64,000 bases of DNA from Tetracentron sinense (lineage: Eukaryota > Streptophyta > Magnoliopsida > Trochodendrales > Trochodendraceae). The position numbers and the translations under genes are program-made. Location: positions 38,754,875-38,818,874 of the forward strand of contig CM026561.1 of NCBI GenBank assembly GCA_015143295.1, written 5' to 3'. The notes beneath the pieces are model-generated. The model saw only the letters and a program-made list of their open reading frames with translations, was not told the DNA's origin and made no database searches. Shown in pieces: positions 1 through 11,759 of this stretch (the stretch's first letter is position 1; the number at the start of each line of letters is the position of its first letter).

Positions 1-23
1 CACAATTTTACCAATACACACAA

Positions 24-55
<32 letters not shown>

Positions 56-103
56 TATTATGCTCTCTAATCCTTCATCACGCGCGCACACACAATTTTA
101 CCA

Positions 104-155
<52 letters not shown>

Positions 156-179
156 TATTATGCTCTCTAATCTTTCATT
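1..179. repeat. Tandem duplication of a ~90-bp unit with CA/TA microsatellites
   Basis: Two head-to-tail copies (1-90 and 91-179) share a unique lead-in, a (CA)n tract, a (TA)n tract and the tail TATTATTATGCTCTCTAATC. The copies differ mainly in microsatellite length. This was read directly. There is no coding signal. Confidence 0.85.
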
Positions 180-1016
180 AACTTTTGGATCTTTTTAAAA
201 TTTCATATTTTATTTATTTGTTAAAATGTAGGAGCATGGGCCTTTCTTGTGAGGCTTAAGCCTCACGCATCTTGAGGTCATAACACTCCGCCTTTGCCTT
301 TTAAAACACTACCAAGGAGTAATGGTTGACTGATTTCTCGCTGGTTTAACAAAGGAAACACATTTTGGCAAAACTCCATCCGTTACTCTCTAAACGAACT
401 AAAGTGAGAATTTTGTCTAGGAATGTTGTCCAGATGAAGAATGGGACCTTCAAGGGGATCCCAAGATTCCAAACGAGTCTGTGCAGGTAAGAGTTGTTTG
501 CTTTGTATTAGCTACTCTATTTCAAACTAATAAAATTGAACCAAAAAACTTTTATTTGTTGCTGCTGGACATAAGTTCCCAAACTTTCTTCTCTGCAATC
601 ATAGTTCCCAAAATTCCTTCTCAGCAATTATAAGTTCCCAAAATTCCTTCTCACCATAAATGATCTATCTCAACAATTTATGACTTTCAAGCCGAAGATG
701 GTGGAACCTTGGAAAAAGTGTAAAAATAGTAATCTTAGAATAGCTCTCCAATGCCATGATAAATCCCAGTCATATGCTTGTGCAATCACCAAAGATTTTT
801 TAACCAAGAAAAATTGGGAATTTTTAAAAAAAATTTGCAATATGAACCAGAGCAAAAGGGTGTTGTTTTCTTTGTATTCTTGGAAATTTGTTGTATTCTG
901 AAAATGCACCTTTATTGCATTTGGATTTGTGGAATTAGTAGAACAATTGTTAATTTCGTCCCTATGACCATGTGAACTGGTCATGCCTAGGTCCTAGAGT
1001 ACATCGTGGGTAGGAC
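180..1016. other. Non-coding stretch with a short tandem repeat
   Basis: No gene is recognised here. Bases 571-656 hold three copies of a ~29-31-bp unit containing AGTTCCCAAAATTCCTTCTC. Bases 235-300 contain a CTTAAGCCTCACGC-type segment that resembles the duplicated repeat at 3.4-3.69 kb. The short ORFs on both strands show no family motif. Confidence 0.5.
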
Positions 1017-1356
1017 CCAAGTAACAAAAAACGCAAAAAAACGCGTTTAATTCGCGCATTTTTCAACTGCCGAATTGTTCTGCGTTTAATTCGCGAATTT
1101 AAAAAAAAAAGCCGTTTTTCCGTTTTATTCGTGTTTTTTTCGTTTTATTCACGTTTTTTACGAATAATTCCCAAATTATTCCCGAATTATTCAAAATTTT
1201 TAATTTTTTTATATATATTTTAATCAAATTGTTGCGTATATGTTTATAATTATTAATTCACACTTTATTTTATTTACGAATTTTTCCCGAATTTTTCCGA
1301 ATTTTCCGAACTTGATTCCTGCCGAATTATTCCCGAACCCCGACTTTGTCACTATG
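1017..1356. mobile_element. hAT-type non-autonomous element (340 bp), 8-bp TSD
   Basis: The sequence is flanked by a perfect 8-bp duplication GGTAGGAC (1009-1016 and 1357-1364). The right end, GACTTTGTCACTATG, is close to an inverted copy of the left end, which contains AAGTAACAAAAAACG. The inside is AT-rich with many CGAATT/CCGAATTATT motifs and has no ORF. An 8-bp TSD and short TIRs are typical of hAT elements. The ends match the larger element at 4207-5416, so the two are probably one family. Confidence 0.75.
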
Positions 1357-1429
1357 GGTAGGACGTGTTTTAGTGTCAAGTGGAGACATTGGATGTGAGT
1401 TTGTTTCTCATAAACGTCCTTTTTCATCC

Positions 1430-2290
1430 TGATTAATGATAGCCCGATGGGTTCCTTTAGGAATTCCGAATTCTAGATGCTTGAGTCAAGGGGATCTGCT
1501 GATTCCACTCTCCCTTTTCCTCTTCATCATGATCACCGAGGTGCTTAGCAGGATGATTAGTAGGGCAGCGACATCGACTATAGAGGGCTTTTCCATTGGT
1601 AGGAAGAGTCTCTGCATTTCACACCTATAGTTTGCTGACGATACTCTAGTGTTCTACAACGCCTCTAGTTCATAATTAGTCTTTTGAGGTGCCTTCTTTA
1701 ATGTTTTGAAGCAGCGTCCGGTCTTCGAGTCAACCTAAGCAAAAGTGAGATATTTGGAGTGGGAGAGGTTTCGTATCTCCTAGAACTGGCAGCAATGTTG
1801 GGTTGACGTTGACCTCCTAGCCTCTTATATTGGATTGCGATGGAAATCCCTATATTTTTCCAAAGGAAGGAGACTAATTGTGCTAAAAAACACCTTGAAT
1901 AACCTCCCGGTGTACTTTCTATCTCTATTTAGTATTCCGGCCTCCATTGCAAATTTACTTCAAAAAAGGGATTTTCTATGGAATGAAAGACTTGAGATCA
2001 GGAAATAACACTTGGTGGTTTGGACTTTGGAGTACAGTCTGTTATTCCGTTTGGGAAGGGGGCTTAAATGTGCGTCCTCTAGTGGAGTTCAATAAATCTC
2101 TCATAGGCAAATGATTGTGGAGATTTGGCACAAAGAGGGAGAGCCTATGGAGAAGACTAATATCAAGTAAATATGGGGAGGCTTCGGTTTAGGATTCCAA
2201 ACCAGTCCGAGGTCCTCACGGTTTTGGCCTATGGAAAGGCGTCATGAGGGTATGGCCCAACTTTGCGAAACACCTCTCTCTTTTCGAGTA
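1430..2290 (+). pseudogene. LINE reverse-transcriptase fragment (RT catalytic part and C-terminal part), broken
   Basis: Translation in changing + frames gives plant L1-type LINE signatures. These are an LSQGDLLIPLSLFLFIM block (degenerate RQGDPLSP...LF), then FADDTLVFYNAS (the YADD-type catalytic box, about 1631-1665), then a downstream stretch with YLSLFSIP, and near 2160-2250 KPVRGPHGFGLWKG followed by RVWPNFAKHLSLF. Stops and frameshifts separate the blocks, for example a stop between SHL and FADD. The endonuclease and the start of RT are missing. It is a dead 5'-truncated or rearranged LINE remnant. Confidence 0.75.
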
Positions 2291-2499
2291 GGTCGAGGGG
2301 ATGAGGGTTTAGGGCCTTTAACCCAAACCCAACCTACATTAGGTGGGGTACAAATTTTTAAACCTAAAGTTTGAAATGTTTAGCCCAAGCACATCCATTA
2401 ATCGGTTTGGGTTAGAACGATCCTACCCAAGTTGCTCTTCTAAGTAAAACAATCTGCTCCTGATAGGAGTCTAATATTAGAAGGAAAATTGTCTCTTCC

Positions 2500-3390
2500 T
2501 ACAAGACTTTGTATACGGAATCCTATTGTTACACACTTAAACTGGACGGAATGGTATTTGATAGCATTTCCAATAAGAATAGAGATTGGCTAGAGAGAAC
2601 TTTTCAGGAGGATACTAGAATGATCACCCAAAACATGTTGAGAGACAGAGCCTTGGGCCTTGATGGTTTCTTAATTTTGTTCTATCAGAAGTGTTGGTTG
2701 ATTCATTGCTCTCATCCCCAAAATTGGGGGTACTTAAGAGCTGAAAGGCTTTCGGCCCATAAGCATGTTGGGTAGTTTACTAGTGTTTACAAAGTACTGG
2801 TTAAGGGTTTGGTGGGAAGACTTGAACCGGTAATGGATTTCATTATCCTGCCACCTCAAGAGCACTTGCTTGTGAGAGGTAGGCATGTCCTAGACAGTCT
2901 TATCGTGAATGAGTGCGTAGATGGGAGAATTAGGAGTGGTAATCTGGGTATTGTGTGTAAATTGGACCTAGGGAAAGCCTACGAACATGTAAATTGGGAG
3001 TTCCTTGATGACATTCTTCGCATATTGGGATTTGCAGTCCGGCTGTTGGGAGGGGGAGGGGGAGGGGGAGGGGGGTGGGGTGTTGGATGAAGGCTTGCTA
3101 TTCCAGTCTCCTTTCAGATGTTATTGAATGGGTATCCGACAGGATACTTTAGGAGTTCTAGGGGTCTAGGCAAGGAGATCCACTTTCTTCCTTTATGATT
3201 ATCATGGTTACAGAGGCTTTAAATTAATGACCAATGCGGAAGGTTCTGTCATTGATGTGCTCGTACTCGGTAGGGAAACCTCGATTGTCTCTCATTTGCA
3301 GTTCACTGATGACACCTTAGTTTTGTGTGATGCCACTCACCATCAATTGAAGTATATCTCAGAAGCTTGTTAAGGTGCTTTGAAGTGTTG
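2500..3390 (+). pseudogene. LINE reverse-transcriptase fragment (linker to YADD box), broken
   Basis: This is a second LINE piece on the + strand. In order it shows RALGLDGFLILFYQKCW (the plant L1 'KALGPDGF' block), a VGRLEPVM segment with RGRHVLDSLIVNECVD, KLDLGKAYEHVNWEFLDDIL (RT motif with the FDKAYD-type box), a LLNGYPTGYFRSSRGLG block, and FTDDTLVLCDA (YADD-type box, about 3304-3336). Stops and frameshifts interrupt it, and a G-rich simple repeat is inserted at 3048-3079. This fragment covers RT regions upstream of those in the neighbouring 1430-2290 fragment, and the YADD region occurs in both. They are therefore two separate truncated copies, not one split copy. Confidence 0.75.
3048..3079. 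repeat. G-rich simple repeat (GGGGGA-like)
   Basis: This short run of GGGAGGGGGA units lies inside the LINE fragment and interrupts its reading frame. On the + strand it could in principle form a G-quadruplex, since it contains several GGG runs. Confidence 0.7.
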
Positions 3391-3400
3391 TCTGGATGGA

Positions 3401-3691
3401 GTGTGTGTGTGTGGGGGGGGGGCACTTACACCTTGAGGTGAGGTTCATGGGAACGCCTTCAGGCTCAAGCCCCTTTGCAGCTCAAACCTCACGTCTTGAG
3501 GCGCACCTTATTTTTGAGGCATGTGCCTATACATTAGCCAATAACAGGGTTTGTGTGTGTGTGGCTTACACCTCAAGGCAAGGCTCACAGAGAATGCCTC
3601 CAGACTCAGCCTTAGGCTCCCACACCTCACACCTTGGGGCACACCTCATTTTTCAGGCATGCGCCTCATACATTAGCCAACAATAGGGTTC
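3401..3691. repeat. Two-copy tandem repeat (~145 bp) starting with a GT microsatellite
   Basis: Copy 1 (about 3401-3549) and copy 2 (about 3550-3691) each begin with (GT)n. Each then runs through CTTACACCT..AGG, AGGCTC, CCTCACACCTT and CATTAGCCAA. They are diverged by several substitutions. A related piece lies near 235-300. The ORF across them is a by-product of the repeat. Confidence 0.75.
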
Positions 3692-4198
3692 TAGTCACAT
3701 AAGTGAGTTTTTTTTTTCCTGATCAGCAATTGTAAATTATGTCACACAAAGGAATATGTTCGAAATCCATCCTAGTGGGGCATCAAGAGAGAAGGAGCTT
3801 CTTAATGACAAGCCAAATTCTCTCTTTGGGTGGGAAAAGATTATTGTTGGTCCTCACTCCCAAATACAACCAGGAGCATGCTCCACACTACACAATGGGA
3901 ACTCCAAGGTCTCTGGAGTCACAACTCGAAATAAAACCCATGAAGAAGAGAGGGAAGACCCATTACACCCCGAGCAGGGATAGGAACTAATCACATATCC
4001 ATCTAGCTAGGGGACAATATAAAAACAGGTTGTCCACCTTTCCCCTTTGGCCACGCACAATTAGTCTATAGGCCATCATCCATCCTCTATTTAGAGGTGA
4101 GTATCTTATCCGAGGCTACTGACTAAAGGAAAAATGATTATTTGTTGGGATTTTGGGGTTCCACACAGCAAGATTAGGAAAGGGAAGACCGGGCTGTC
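3692..4198. other. Non-coding stretch, nothing recognised
   Basis: There are short overlapping ORFs on the + strand but no domain, splice pattern or repeat that I can identify. Confidence 0.4.
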
Positions 4199-4206
4199 AT
4201 GATAAG

Positions 4207-5416
4207 CATTGTAACAAATTTCGCGTACAATTTGCGAACTATTCGTTTTGGTGGGTCTGCCGAATTAAACGGCGATTAATTCCCAAACCGGTGAATTGTT
4301 TGGCCTTTCGCGAACAAGTCGCATAGTTCTCCAATTCGGGAACTGTTTGGCTCTTATTTAATATCTTTATATTTATTTTTAATATCAAGTATAAAAGCAA
4401 AAAAGGGGTTTAGGGCACGAAACGAGACTACCCCACCTCTCTCTTCTCGGCTCCACCAGACCCCATATCCCACCTCTTGTCTCGTCGGCTCTTGGCTCTC
4501 CGGCGAAGCATTCACTCCAGTGAAATCTCTCTGGTAGCCTCAAATCTGAAGTTGGTCCACCCACTCATCTTCACAAACTTCTTTGCAAGTATCCAAACGC
4601 TCACAATCTGAAGAATCCTTCAACCCATAAACAACATAAACTCATCCCCTGCATCTTTGCAATGTCTGAAGAATTGGACGTGAGCCTGATAAACTCATCC
4701 CCTACATACCCTATTCCATCTTCATCACTAATTTCAGCAGCCAACTCATACTGTTCCAAAATCCATGTTTGGCTTATTTCAGCAGTCATTAGCATTATTT
4801 TTATCTCAATTTGAATTGGATTTGCTGAATTGCTTCTGTCATTGCATTACTTCATACTAAAATCTTGTTAGCCTTCTCTTTGACTAGGTTATGCATGAAG
4901 AAACCTGTAATTTGACATACCAATTTTAGACTTTAAATAATTTCTCCTGAAATTATAAATCACAATGTATTTTCATTTATATGTCATTGCATTGCTGAAT
5001 TGCTTCTGTCATTACATTACTTCCATAATATGTCATTACATTACTTTATTATATTTTCATCATTTCAACTCATTGTTGAAATTGAATTGCTTGTGTCATA
5101 TTCTATGGTTGATATCTTGTCTTGATGAATGAAATATGAATTCAATTTTAGAGCTCTGAAGTTTAAAATTCTTAAATGGAAATGATGTTATGAACTTTAT
5201 TTGTTGATTATCTACTAGTTATGTAATTTAGCTATTTAGTTTGTTAAAAGGATTAGTTAGTATCACGTCCCTATTTTTTTTTATAATATAATTATTAATT
5301 ATTTTTTTATTTACCTCAATTTATCCTAAACTTATCCCGGATTTGCCAAATTTTGCCGATTTTTTCCGAACTTAACCCCCGCCGAATAATTGTTGAACCC
5401 GAACTTTGTTACTATG
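4207..5416. mobile_element. hAT-type non-autonomous element (1210 bp), 8-bp TSD
   Basis: It is flanked by a perfect 8-bp duplication ATGATAAG (4199-4206 and 5417-5424). The left end CATTGTAACAAATTTCG and the inverted right end CATAGTAACAAAGTTCG form ~17-bp TIRs with few mismatches. No transposase is present. The inside is AT-rich except for a CT-rich block at about 4415-4560 that looks like a plant leader sequence, so it may be captured host sequence. TIRs and internal motifs match the 340-bp element at 1017-1356. Confidence 0.85.
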
Positions 5417-5513
5417 ATGATAAGACATACATAGAGAGTTAGAAAATCACCTTTGTACTTTTTTCTTTATATTTTTTATTTGTATAAAGTGGCACTTCAT
5501 TTATCATGTTTAA

Positions 5514-7365
5514 CAGTGTTACCTAGGCACGTGATACGGGTGCCAAGTGTCTAGGTGTCTAGAGGTTTTCGGCACGACAAACTCTAAAAACCCCAATACG
5601 GCGACATGAACGTACATTTAAAAAAAAATGATTGCATATATATTAGGGGAATCACCTGTTTTTATTTTTTTTCCAAAAAATTATATACCAAAATTATAAA
5701 AAAAATAATCATATATAGAATATATAGGAGGAGGAGGAGAGAGCGAAAGAGAGATACCTATTGATTGATGTTGGTGTCGTTGCTCTCTTGATAAGTTTTT
5801 TTCTATGTTACCGAAAAAGTTACACAACTGGACAAAAAAGTTCCTAGCAGTATATATATATATATATACTAGGAGAGACCCGTGCGATGCACGAAACTGA
5901 TAAGAAAAAAGAGCAAATAATACATAGTAGAAGCGCAAAAGTGAAAATAATTTTTTACTAATGGTATGCAACTGAGCTTTCTAAATCAATAATAATGGAA
6001 GACATAAAATCATTTGGTGAATCTTTGTAAGAGACTGGAGAGAGGAAATAATGAGAGAAGGTGTTTAGTTTTTTTTTTTTTTTTGAAGGGAGAGAATAAA
6101 TCATATGGGCAGTTAAGTTTTTAAAGGGAGAGAAATGTTTAAATAGGTCGTTTGGAAGTGGGATGAAAGGCATGAAATACAAACTTCAACAGGAGTGTCA
6201 TTTGGAAGTGGGCTGAGAAAAGTATAGGTGTGTCGTTTGGAAGTGGGCTGAGAGAGAAGTGAAATGCAAAAGGTCATAGAATGGTTGGATAGGTGTGTCG
6301 GTTGGAAGTGGGTTGAGAGTCGTGAAATACAAACTTCAACAGGTGTTTCGTTTGGAAGTGGGCTGAGAGAGAAGTGAAATGCAAAAGGTCATAAAATGGT
6401 TGAAATTGCAAATAGGGATGCCACGTGGCATCCCTATTTCCTTAGAAATAAATTTTATTAGCAGTAACCACTCATAAGACAAACATAATGGAATTGTAAA
6501 GATTTGATTAGAAAAAGAAACATAGTGGAGATCTGCAGGACTTACCTGGTTAGTATCGTAAAGAAGAGGCGACTATGAGAGATACACACAGGGTTGTAAA
6601 AACAGCATTGTCTTACGATTGGTGGATGAATCCTGTGATAATCTTAGGAGTGGTATAATTTAAACCCAAGTATTAACTGTGAATGGAGTGGAGAAGAAGA
6701 AGAGATAAGTTCATAAATTGATGGGGGTTTAAATTGTTACCATGCGTTGCAGCATTCAATATATAAGTTGGTTTCAAGAGGTGGGTCAAGAAGTGCAGAC
6801 ACATAAAATTCAAAAGGCGTGTTGGTTGGGGATTTGAAGATAGTGGGGCCGAAAATAAGGGTACTAAATAAGAATGAAATCATTCTTTTTAAATTAGTCC
6901 AAGAAAAAAGAGTAAAAAGATTGATTTAGCATGAAATTCCTTGTATTCGTATTTGAAGAGGTGTCCCTAAAAAAGAGTAAAAAAGATTCACGGGTGCATC
7001 ACTTGAAATAGTGCATCACTTGAAATGGTGGAAACTCTTTGGAAGATGTGTGTGGTTTGAGAGAGATAAAACAAAAGTCTCGATATGATAACACCAGATT
7101 GCAAATGAGGGTCAAAGAGGGTTGCCACATAGGATTTTCTTATTGTTCGAACCCCTATTTCTATATTATATTAGTATAGATATATACATACATATTATTT
7201 TTAAAATGACACGACATACTTGAAACATCACATGCTGACATTACTATGGCATCGTATAGACACATACAAATGAGTGTCGTGTCGTGCCATGGAGTGTCGT
7301 GCAGCTCGTGCCCTAGATGCCGACACGGCAAAATTTGGAAAAACTGAAGTGCCTGGGTAACACTG
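5514..7365. mobile_element. TIR element split by a nested Helitron
   Basis: The ends are CAGTGTTACCTAGGCAC on the left and GTGCCTGGGTAACACTG on the right, inverted with one mismatch. They are flanked by GTTTAA on both sides (5508-5513 and 7366-7371). Removing the Helitron at 5869-7180 leaves an element of about 540 bp with GTGTCGTG-like repeats near its right end and no ORF. The CAGTG terminus suggests a hAT-like MITE. The visible duplication is only 6 bp where 8 would be expected, so the superfamily is uncertain. Confidence 0.65.
5869..7180 (-). mobile_element. Non-autonomous Helitron (1312 bp), minus orientation
   Basis: Read on the minus strand, it starts TCTATACTAATATAATATAG (at 7180) and ends GCATCGCACGGGTCTCTCCT plus AG (at 5869). 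It sits between host A (5868) and T (7181). A 5' TC, a 3' CTAG, a GC-rich hairpin about 10 nt before the 3' end and insertion between A and T are the diagnostic Helitron features. Bases 6140-6400 carry internal tandem repeats of a TTTGGAAGTGGGCTGAGA unit. No coding capacity is seen. Confidence 0.85.
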
Positions 7366-7371
7366 GTTTAA

Positions 7372-9690
7372 CATATTTAGGGTTTTTAAAAACTTTTTGA
7401 TTCTCAACTTCCTTTAGAACTTCCCCAGTAGACGCAAAAGGGATTTGTAGAAAATTACCTGCAATGTTGTTTTTCGTGACTTCTTTTCGAATTGCGATCG
7501 TTTTGATGGAGTTAAAAATCCACCAGATGGAATTGATGATCGAGCATCATTTACTCATTTGTTTTTTCATATATATATATATATATGCAATGTTTGCTTG
7601 ACTCTTTTAAATTTATTTATTTTTCTACCATTTATAGGATTATCATCTTCTTATATGTATGAACTAGAACAGGAGGAAGTTGGTAGTAGGATATACAAGA
7701 TGATGATAGTCAGGTTTGAGTTGACGAGAACAGAATGAGAAGAGTCAGTAAATATGAAAGAGGATTCGTGGTATATCCATGGTCATAAATTTTCTTTTAT
7801 ACACATCTAGCCATTTGTATCATTTCTACTGCATCAGTCAAGACTCAGTAGCATGGAACATTGCTACTGCATGTGCATAGTAAAGGGATAGAAGAATGGG
7901 ATCAAAGAGTATACTTGGTTGTACAGAGATAAATAGTAGGTCACCATGAGGATGAATGTTCTTAAAGATGATCAGATCAGGAAGTGAAAGAGAGTCATCA
8001 CAGCCTGTTCTTTATGGAATCTTACTCCTATTGGTTTATTGGCATCAATTAAGACCGGGGAGCATTGCTGCTGCATGGGTAAGAGATGAAAGAAAAGATC
8101 AGAAAGAAACCATAGCTTTGATCAACTAAGTTACGTTTGCCAGCATTATTTGTTAGAAACTGCTTCTACTTTTCTTTATTAGTGCTTGAATGATACATTT
8201 CAACTTTGTTTTCAATTCCAAAAATTTTCTTAGGAACATCCTTGTGAATTGCAGGCCATCAATAGATTTAGAACAAACACTGAAACAGCTTTTGCCGTTT
8301 GATCAATCTGGTTAGTGGTGGTTTTCAACACCCTCTGAATATATTAAGGGCTTTATTATATGTGGATTTGTGTTTATGGGCTTCCAAGATCACTGAACTT
8401 GGTCAATTCTACTTAATTTCAGTGGCGCCTTTCTTGGTTGATGATGGCTTCTAATCCCCTACCAGTACTGTTGAGATTATGTAGAACCTTTTCAAGAATT
8501 GCTGTGTAGAAGAGTAAATGAACTAGGAATTGGGATTTCCCTATGTGAGATGGACATATTGGTTTCTTCTATTTCCTGGAGAGTTTACTAACATATCTCC
8601 AGAATCATGTAGGCTTTAACTTCTTGGAGAGGGAGGTTGATGGGGACCAAGCTCATTGAAGGCTGACATGAATAGAATGCCACATTCCTACATTGATTGT
8701 TGATGGCAAGATCATTGAAGGCCATAAGAATACAACATTCCTTCATTGATTAATGATGGCAGATTGACAATGGAGTTGGTACTGTACATCCGTTCTTAGC
8801 GGCGCATTCGGATCGCATAAAAAATGTATGGGGACCTTATTGGTTTGATGGAGACGGCCATTCCCTAATTAACCGAGTAATGAGAGTAGGATTGGAATAT
8901 CCTTGGTTCAAGAGGTGAAGTATGCAATTTTTTCCCTCCAAAGATAGAAGGCCTCGACCATGATGCCTTTGCCCTCACCTTCAGGTTCTGAAATGTGATC
9001 GAGACTGATCCTTATCATATGCCTTGTTAGGATTTACGGACATCACCTGTTAATTGACTCAGATATTTTAAAACCAGCAGTCATACCCATTTATGGAGGT
9101 TCCGGATCTGAAGCCAGGTTTTTTTAAAAAAAAAAAAATTATTTGTGGTTATCATAAAAATGGGTAGGCCGCAATCCCGGGTAGTTGTGTTAGCATCTGT
9201 ATTGGTTAGAAGTTTGATGCCTAACATTTTAGTCAGGCTAAACGGTGGGGTTTTCAATCATCACATCAACTCGTGAGAATTGATTTAGACCACCCAAGTA
9301 GGGTATAGATAAAATGATATCTTTTGTTTATGAAGAATCCCAAACAATTCGATTAGGAGTAAGTACACACAGATATATAAGGTTAATTTTTCAAGGTCAT
9401 AACCTTCTTGCATCATCGATGTTACCTACCAAATAGAAGGCCTCAAAGGCCATTTAATTCTCTGGAAAAGATCAATTGAAACCCCCTAATTGTTTCGGCT
9501 AGATCAACATATATTTTCTTGGAGAACCAATGATCCACCATGTGTAAGCGCATTAATGGTTGCATCTTCTCCGTACAAATCTAGGAGAGTAGGAATGCAA
9601 TTCAATGCTCTATTCAGGTAAATGGCTGTCTTGTGAATACTGGTGTATCATTTATGTGACAACCTCCCCCGAAAAACAAATAAAAAAATT
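7372..9690. other. Non-coding stretch, nothing recognised
   Basis: This is AT-rich intergenic sequence. A short (TA)n tract lies at 7570-7586. Some repeated phrases occur (GACATGAATAGAATGCCACATTCC and a near copy within 8660-8760), but no protein family, RNA gene or bounded transposon can be supported. Confidence 0.4.
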
Positions 9691-9695
9691 TACCC

Positions 9696-9862
9696 TTTTT
9701 TTTTTTTTTTGTAAACGTGGGGGAGCTCAAGACTACAAGGGATACAACACTCCCCCTGAAAACTGATAATGCGGGGACTCCCAAACTCGATCTCGAGACC
9801 TCTGGGTTTACGGTTTGTCTTCTGACCATTGGGTTACACCCCCCGGAGGGTAAAAACATTGT
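9696..9862 (-). mobile_element. tRNA-derived SINE (Au-like), minus strand
   Basis: Read on the minus strand, it contains GGTGTAACCCAATGGTCAGA (A-box-like), AACCGTAAACCCAGAGG and TCTCGAGATCGAGTTTGGG (B-box-like). It ends in an A tract, seen on the + strand as poly-T at about 9697-9711. The layout matches plant Au SINEs, and a relative lies at 60.47 kb. No clean target-site duplication was found. Confidence 0.6.
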
Positions 9863-10826
9863 AGGAGTTAGATGCAGTAAAGAAATTGTAGTGACGTTGC
9901 ATAGCATCATTGCTTTTATCTAATCCTAAAACGTTGGACTGTATAGGGGGAGCTTGGTCAGGTCAGGATTTTATTGCCTGTCGGTGAATATGTCGTTTAC
10001 CTGTTTACCACATTTACATCGACTATATTAAAAACTCTCAGACTCTTGTTGTGACCTGCCTCCGTACCAAATCACCTTCACCCTCCCTCCATCTAACCTA
10101 ATTAATTATACCAATATGCTTACTTACGTGTCACGGACCTCAAACTTTAGCTGCTCCCCAAGTCCGCATGCGACAAACTCACGATAAATATAAATTCATG
10201 AGAAAACTACTCAATTTCTCAAAAGGAGGAGATTTTCTCATCAGTTAGAAAGCATCAGATGGTTTAAGATTGTCTAGAATCACCTGTTATTGGGTTGGAT
10301 CTGATTGGGTAGGACCAACCGTGCATCCAAACACTCCAAGAGAAGGCCAGGCAATTACATAGAATCTTCCTTGTACTTTTTTAATTTTTTGATGGCATAC
10401 CTTATGTACACTCTCCATTTCAATCCAACCACAGTTGCTAGAATGACTAATATAAACACTTTTATGACAATCGATTCATTTGAACTGATCGGTTATTTGT
10501 TGCTCATTCATTCGCAATTTGAATCAAATCACGTGAAAAAAGGTTGAAAGAATTATCGGTGGCAAGTTAATTTTCTAAGACTTCCAATGACTAAATTAAT
10601 TTGTTAAAATTAATTCATGGCTGATGTGTATCCCCAATACTTTGTTAGTGCTAATAAGAAGAAATAGGTTAACCTGTCTCAAATTAAATTAAGTAATAAG
10701 AAGAGGTAGTAGTGAAGGCAGAATGGAATGAAATAGTCTTTCTCATTGAAAACCATCTCAATTGAAGGAGTCATGTTGGACTTGATTTGTAGATCATGAG
10801 AAAGGACTTGCTTCATGAGATAGTCT

Positions 10827-11075
10827 AAGAGGCATTTTGGCTACATTACTATAAGCTTAATAAATACTTTTTATATATAAACACTATTTGTAAATAAGTA
10901 CTTATAATAAGTAGGTATGGAGCTACTTTTTTATAAGTATTTTTTTGGACCCTTAACCGCTTTTACTTATTGCTTATTTATTTTTACTAAAGAAACATAT
11001 TTATAAATAAGTATTTATTTTCACGAATAAGTAAATAAGTACTTAATACTAGTGTTGCCAAATGCGCTATAACTT
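10827..11075. mobile_element. MITE-like inverted-repeat element
   Basis: The left end AGGCATTTTGGC and the right end GCCAAATGCGCTAT are inverted. The inside is very AT-rich with repeated AAGTACTTA/TAAGTA motifs on both strands. A clean TSD was not resolved, so the borders are approximate. Confidence 0.45.
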
Positions 11076-11577
11076 CACTGTTTTTAGGGTTTCTCATACT
11101 CTGCAAGGAAGGACAAATGTCCGATGAATTTAAAAAAAAAAAAATTGAAAGGAGGGAGACGGGGTCTGGAAGACCCTATCAATTTATTAATAAGAAGGTT
11201 TTTGCCTTATTGGGGTACAGACACCTTACCTCTACAAAGGAATAAAATCTGAGTAATTAATATAAGTCTTAACTTTGGCCCTACTTAATTTGTCTAAAAC
11301 AATAATAGATCTATGCTTAGCAGAACAATCTTAAATCTTGTAAAATAGTCTGATGAACTAATATGTAGGAATTTTTGCGAATTTGTTTTGATCTATGGTG
11401 GTAAAACATCTCTAGTTCATCAAACAGTTAATGTTTCCTTAGCGTTGATGAAGTAAACCTGAGTCTGATAGAAATCATATGCCATTCCTTTGCTCTCCGT
11501 TTTAATTCAATCAGCATAAGCTGGAACAATGACTCTGGTTTCTGGGTTGCACCACATGTACCAACACTTGTTTAAGA

Positions 11578-11745
11578 AAAGACTTGGGGATCTTCTCCCG
11601 TAGGTGCTGAGACTACCAGACGCCACATACGTCTGTGCACAGTTAATGCACGTAAACCAACACCTTATTAGGTGTACAAAGCTGTATGTGGCGTCTTCCT
11701 ATTAGGTACTGATGGTCTCTCTGTGGAAGAAGATCCCAAATCTTT
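11578..11745. mobile_element. Palindromic MITE (~168 bp)
   Basis: The left arm AAAGACTTGGGGATCTTCT and the right arm AGAAGATCCCAAATCTTT are inverted. Inner inverted blocks GACGCCACATAC / GTATGTGGCGTC extend the palindrome. No ORF is present. TSD not resolved. Confidence 0.6.
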
Positions 11746-11759
11746 AGAAAAAGGTAGCA

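Noticed and set aside
571..656. Three short spaced repeats considered as CRISPR-like
   Set aside because: The copies are contiguous with no unique spacers, in a plant genome. It is a simple tandem repeat.
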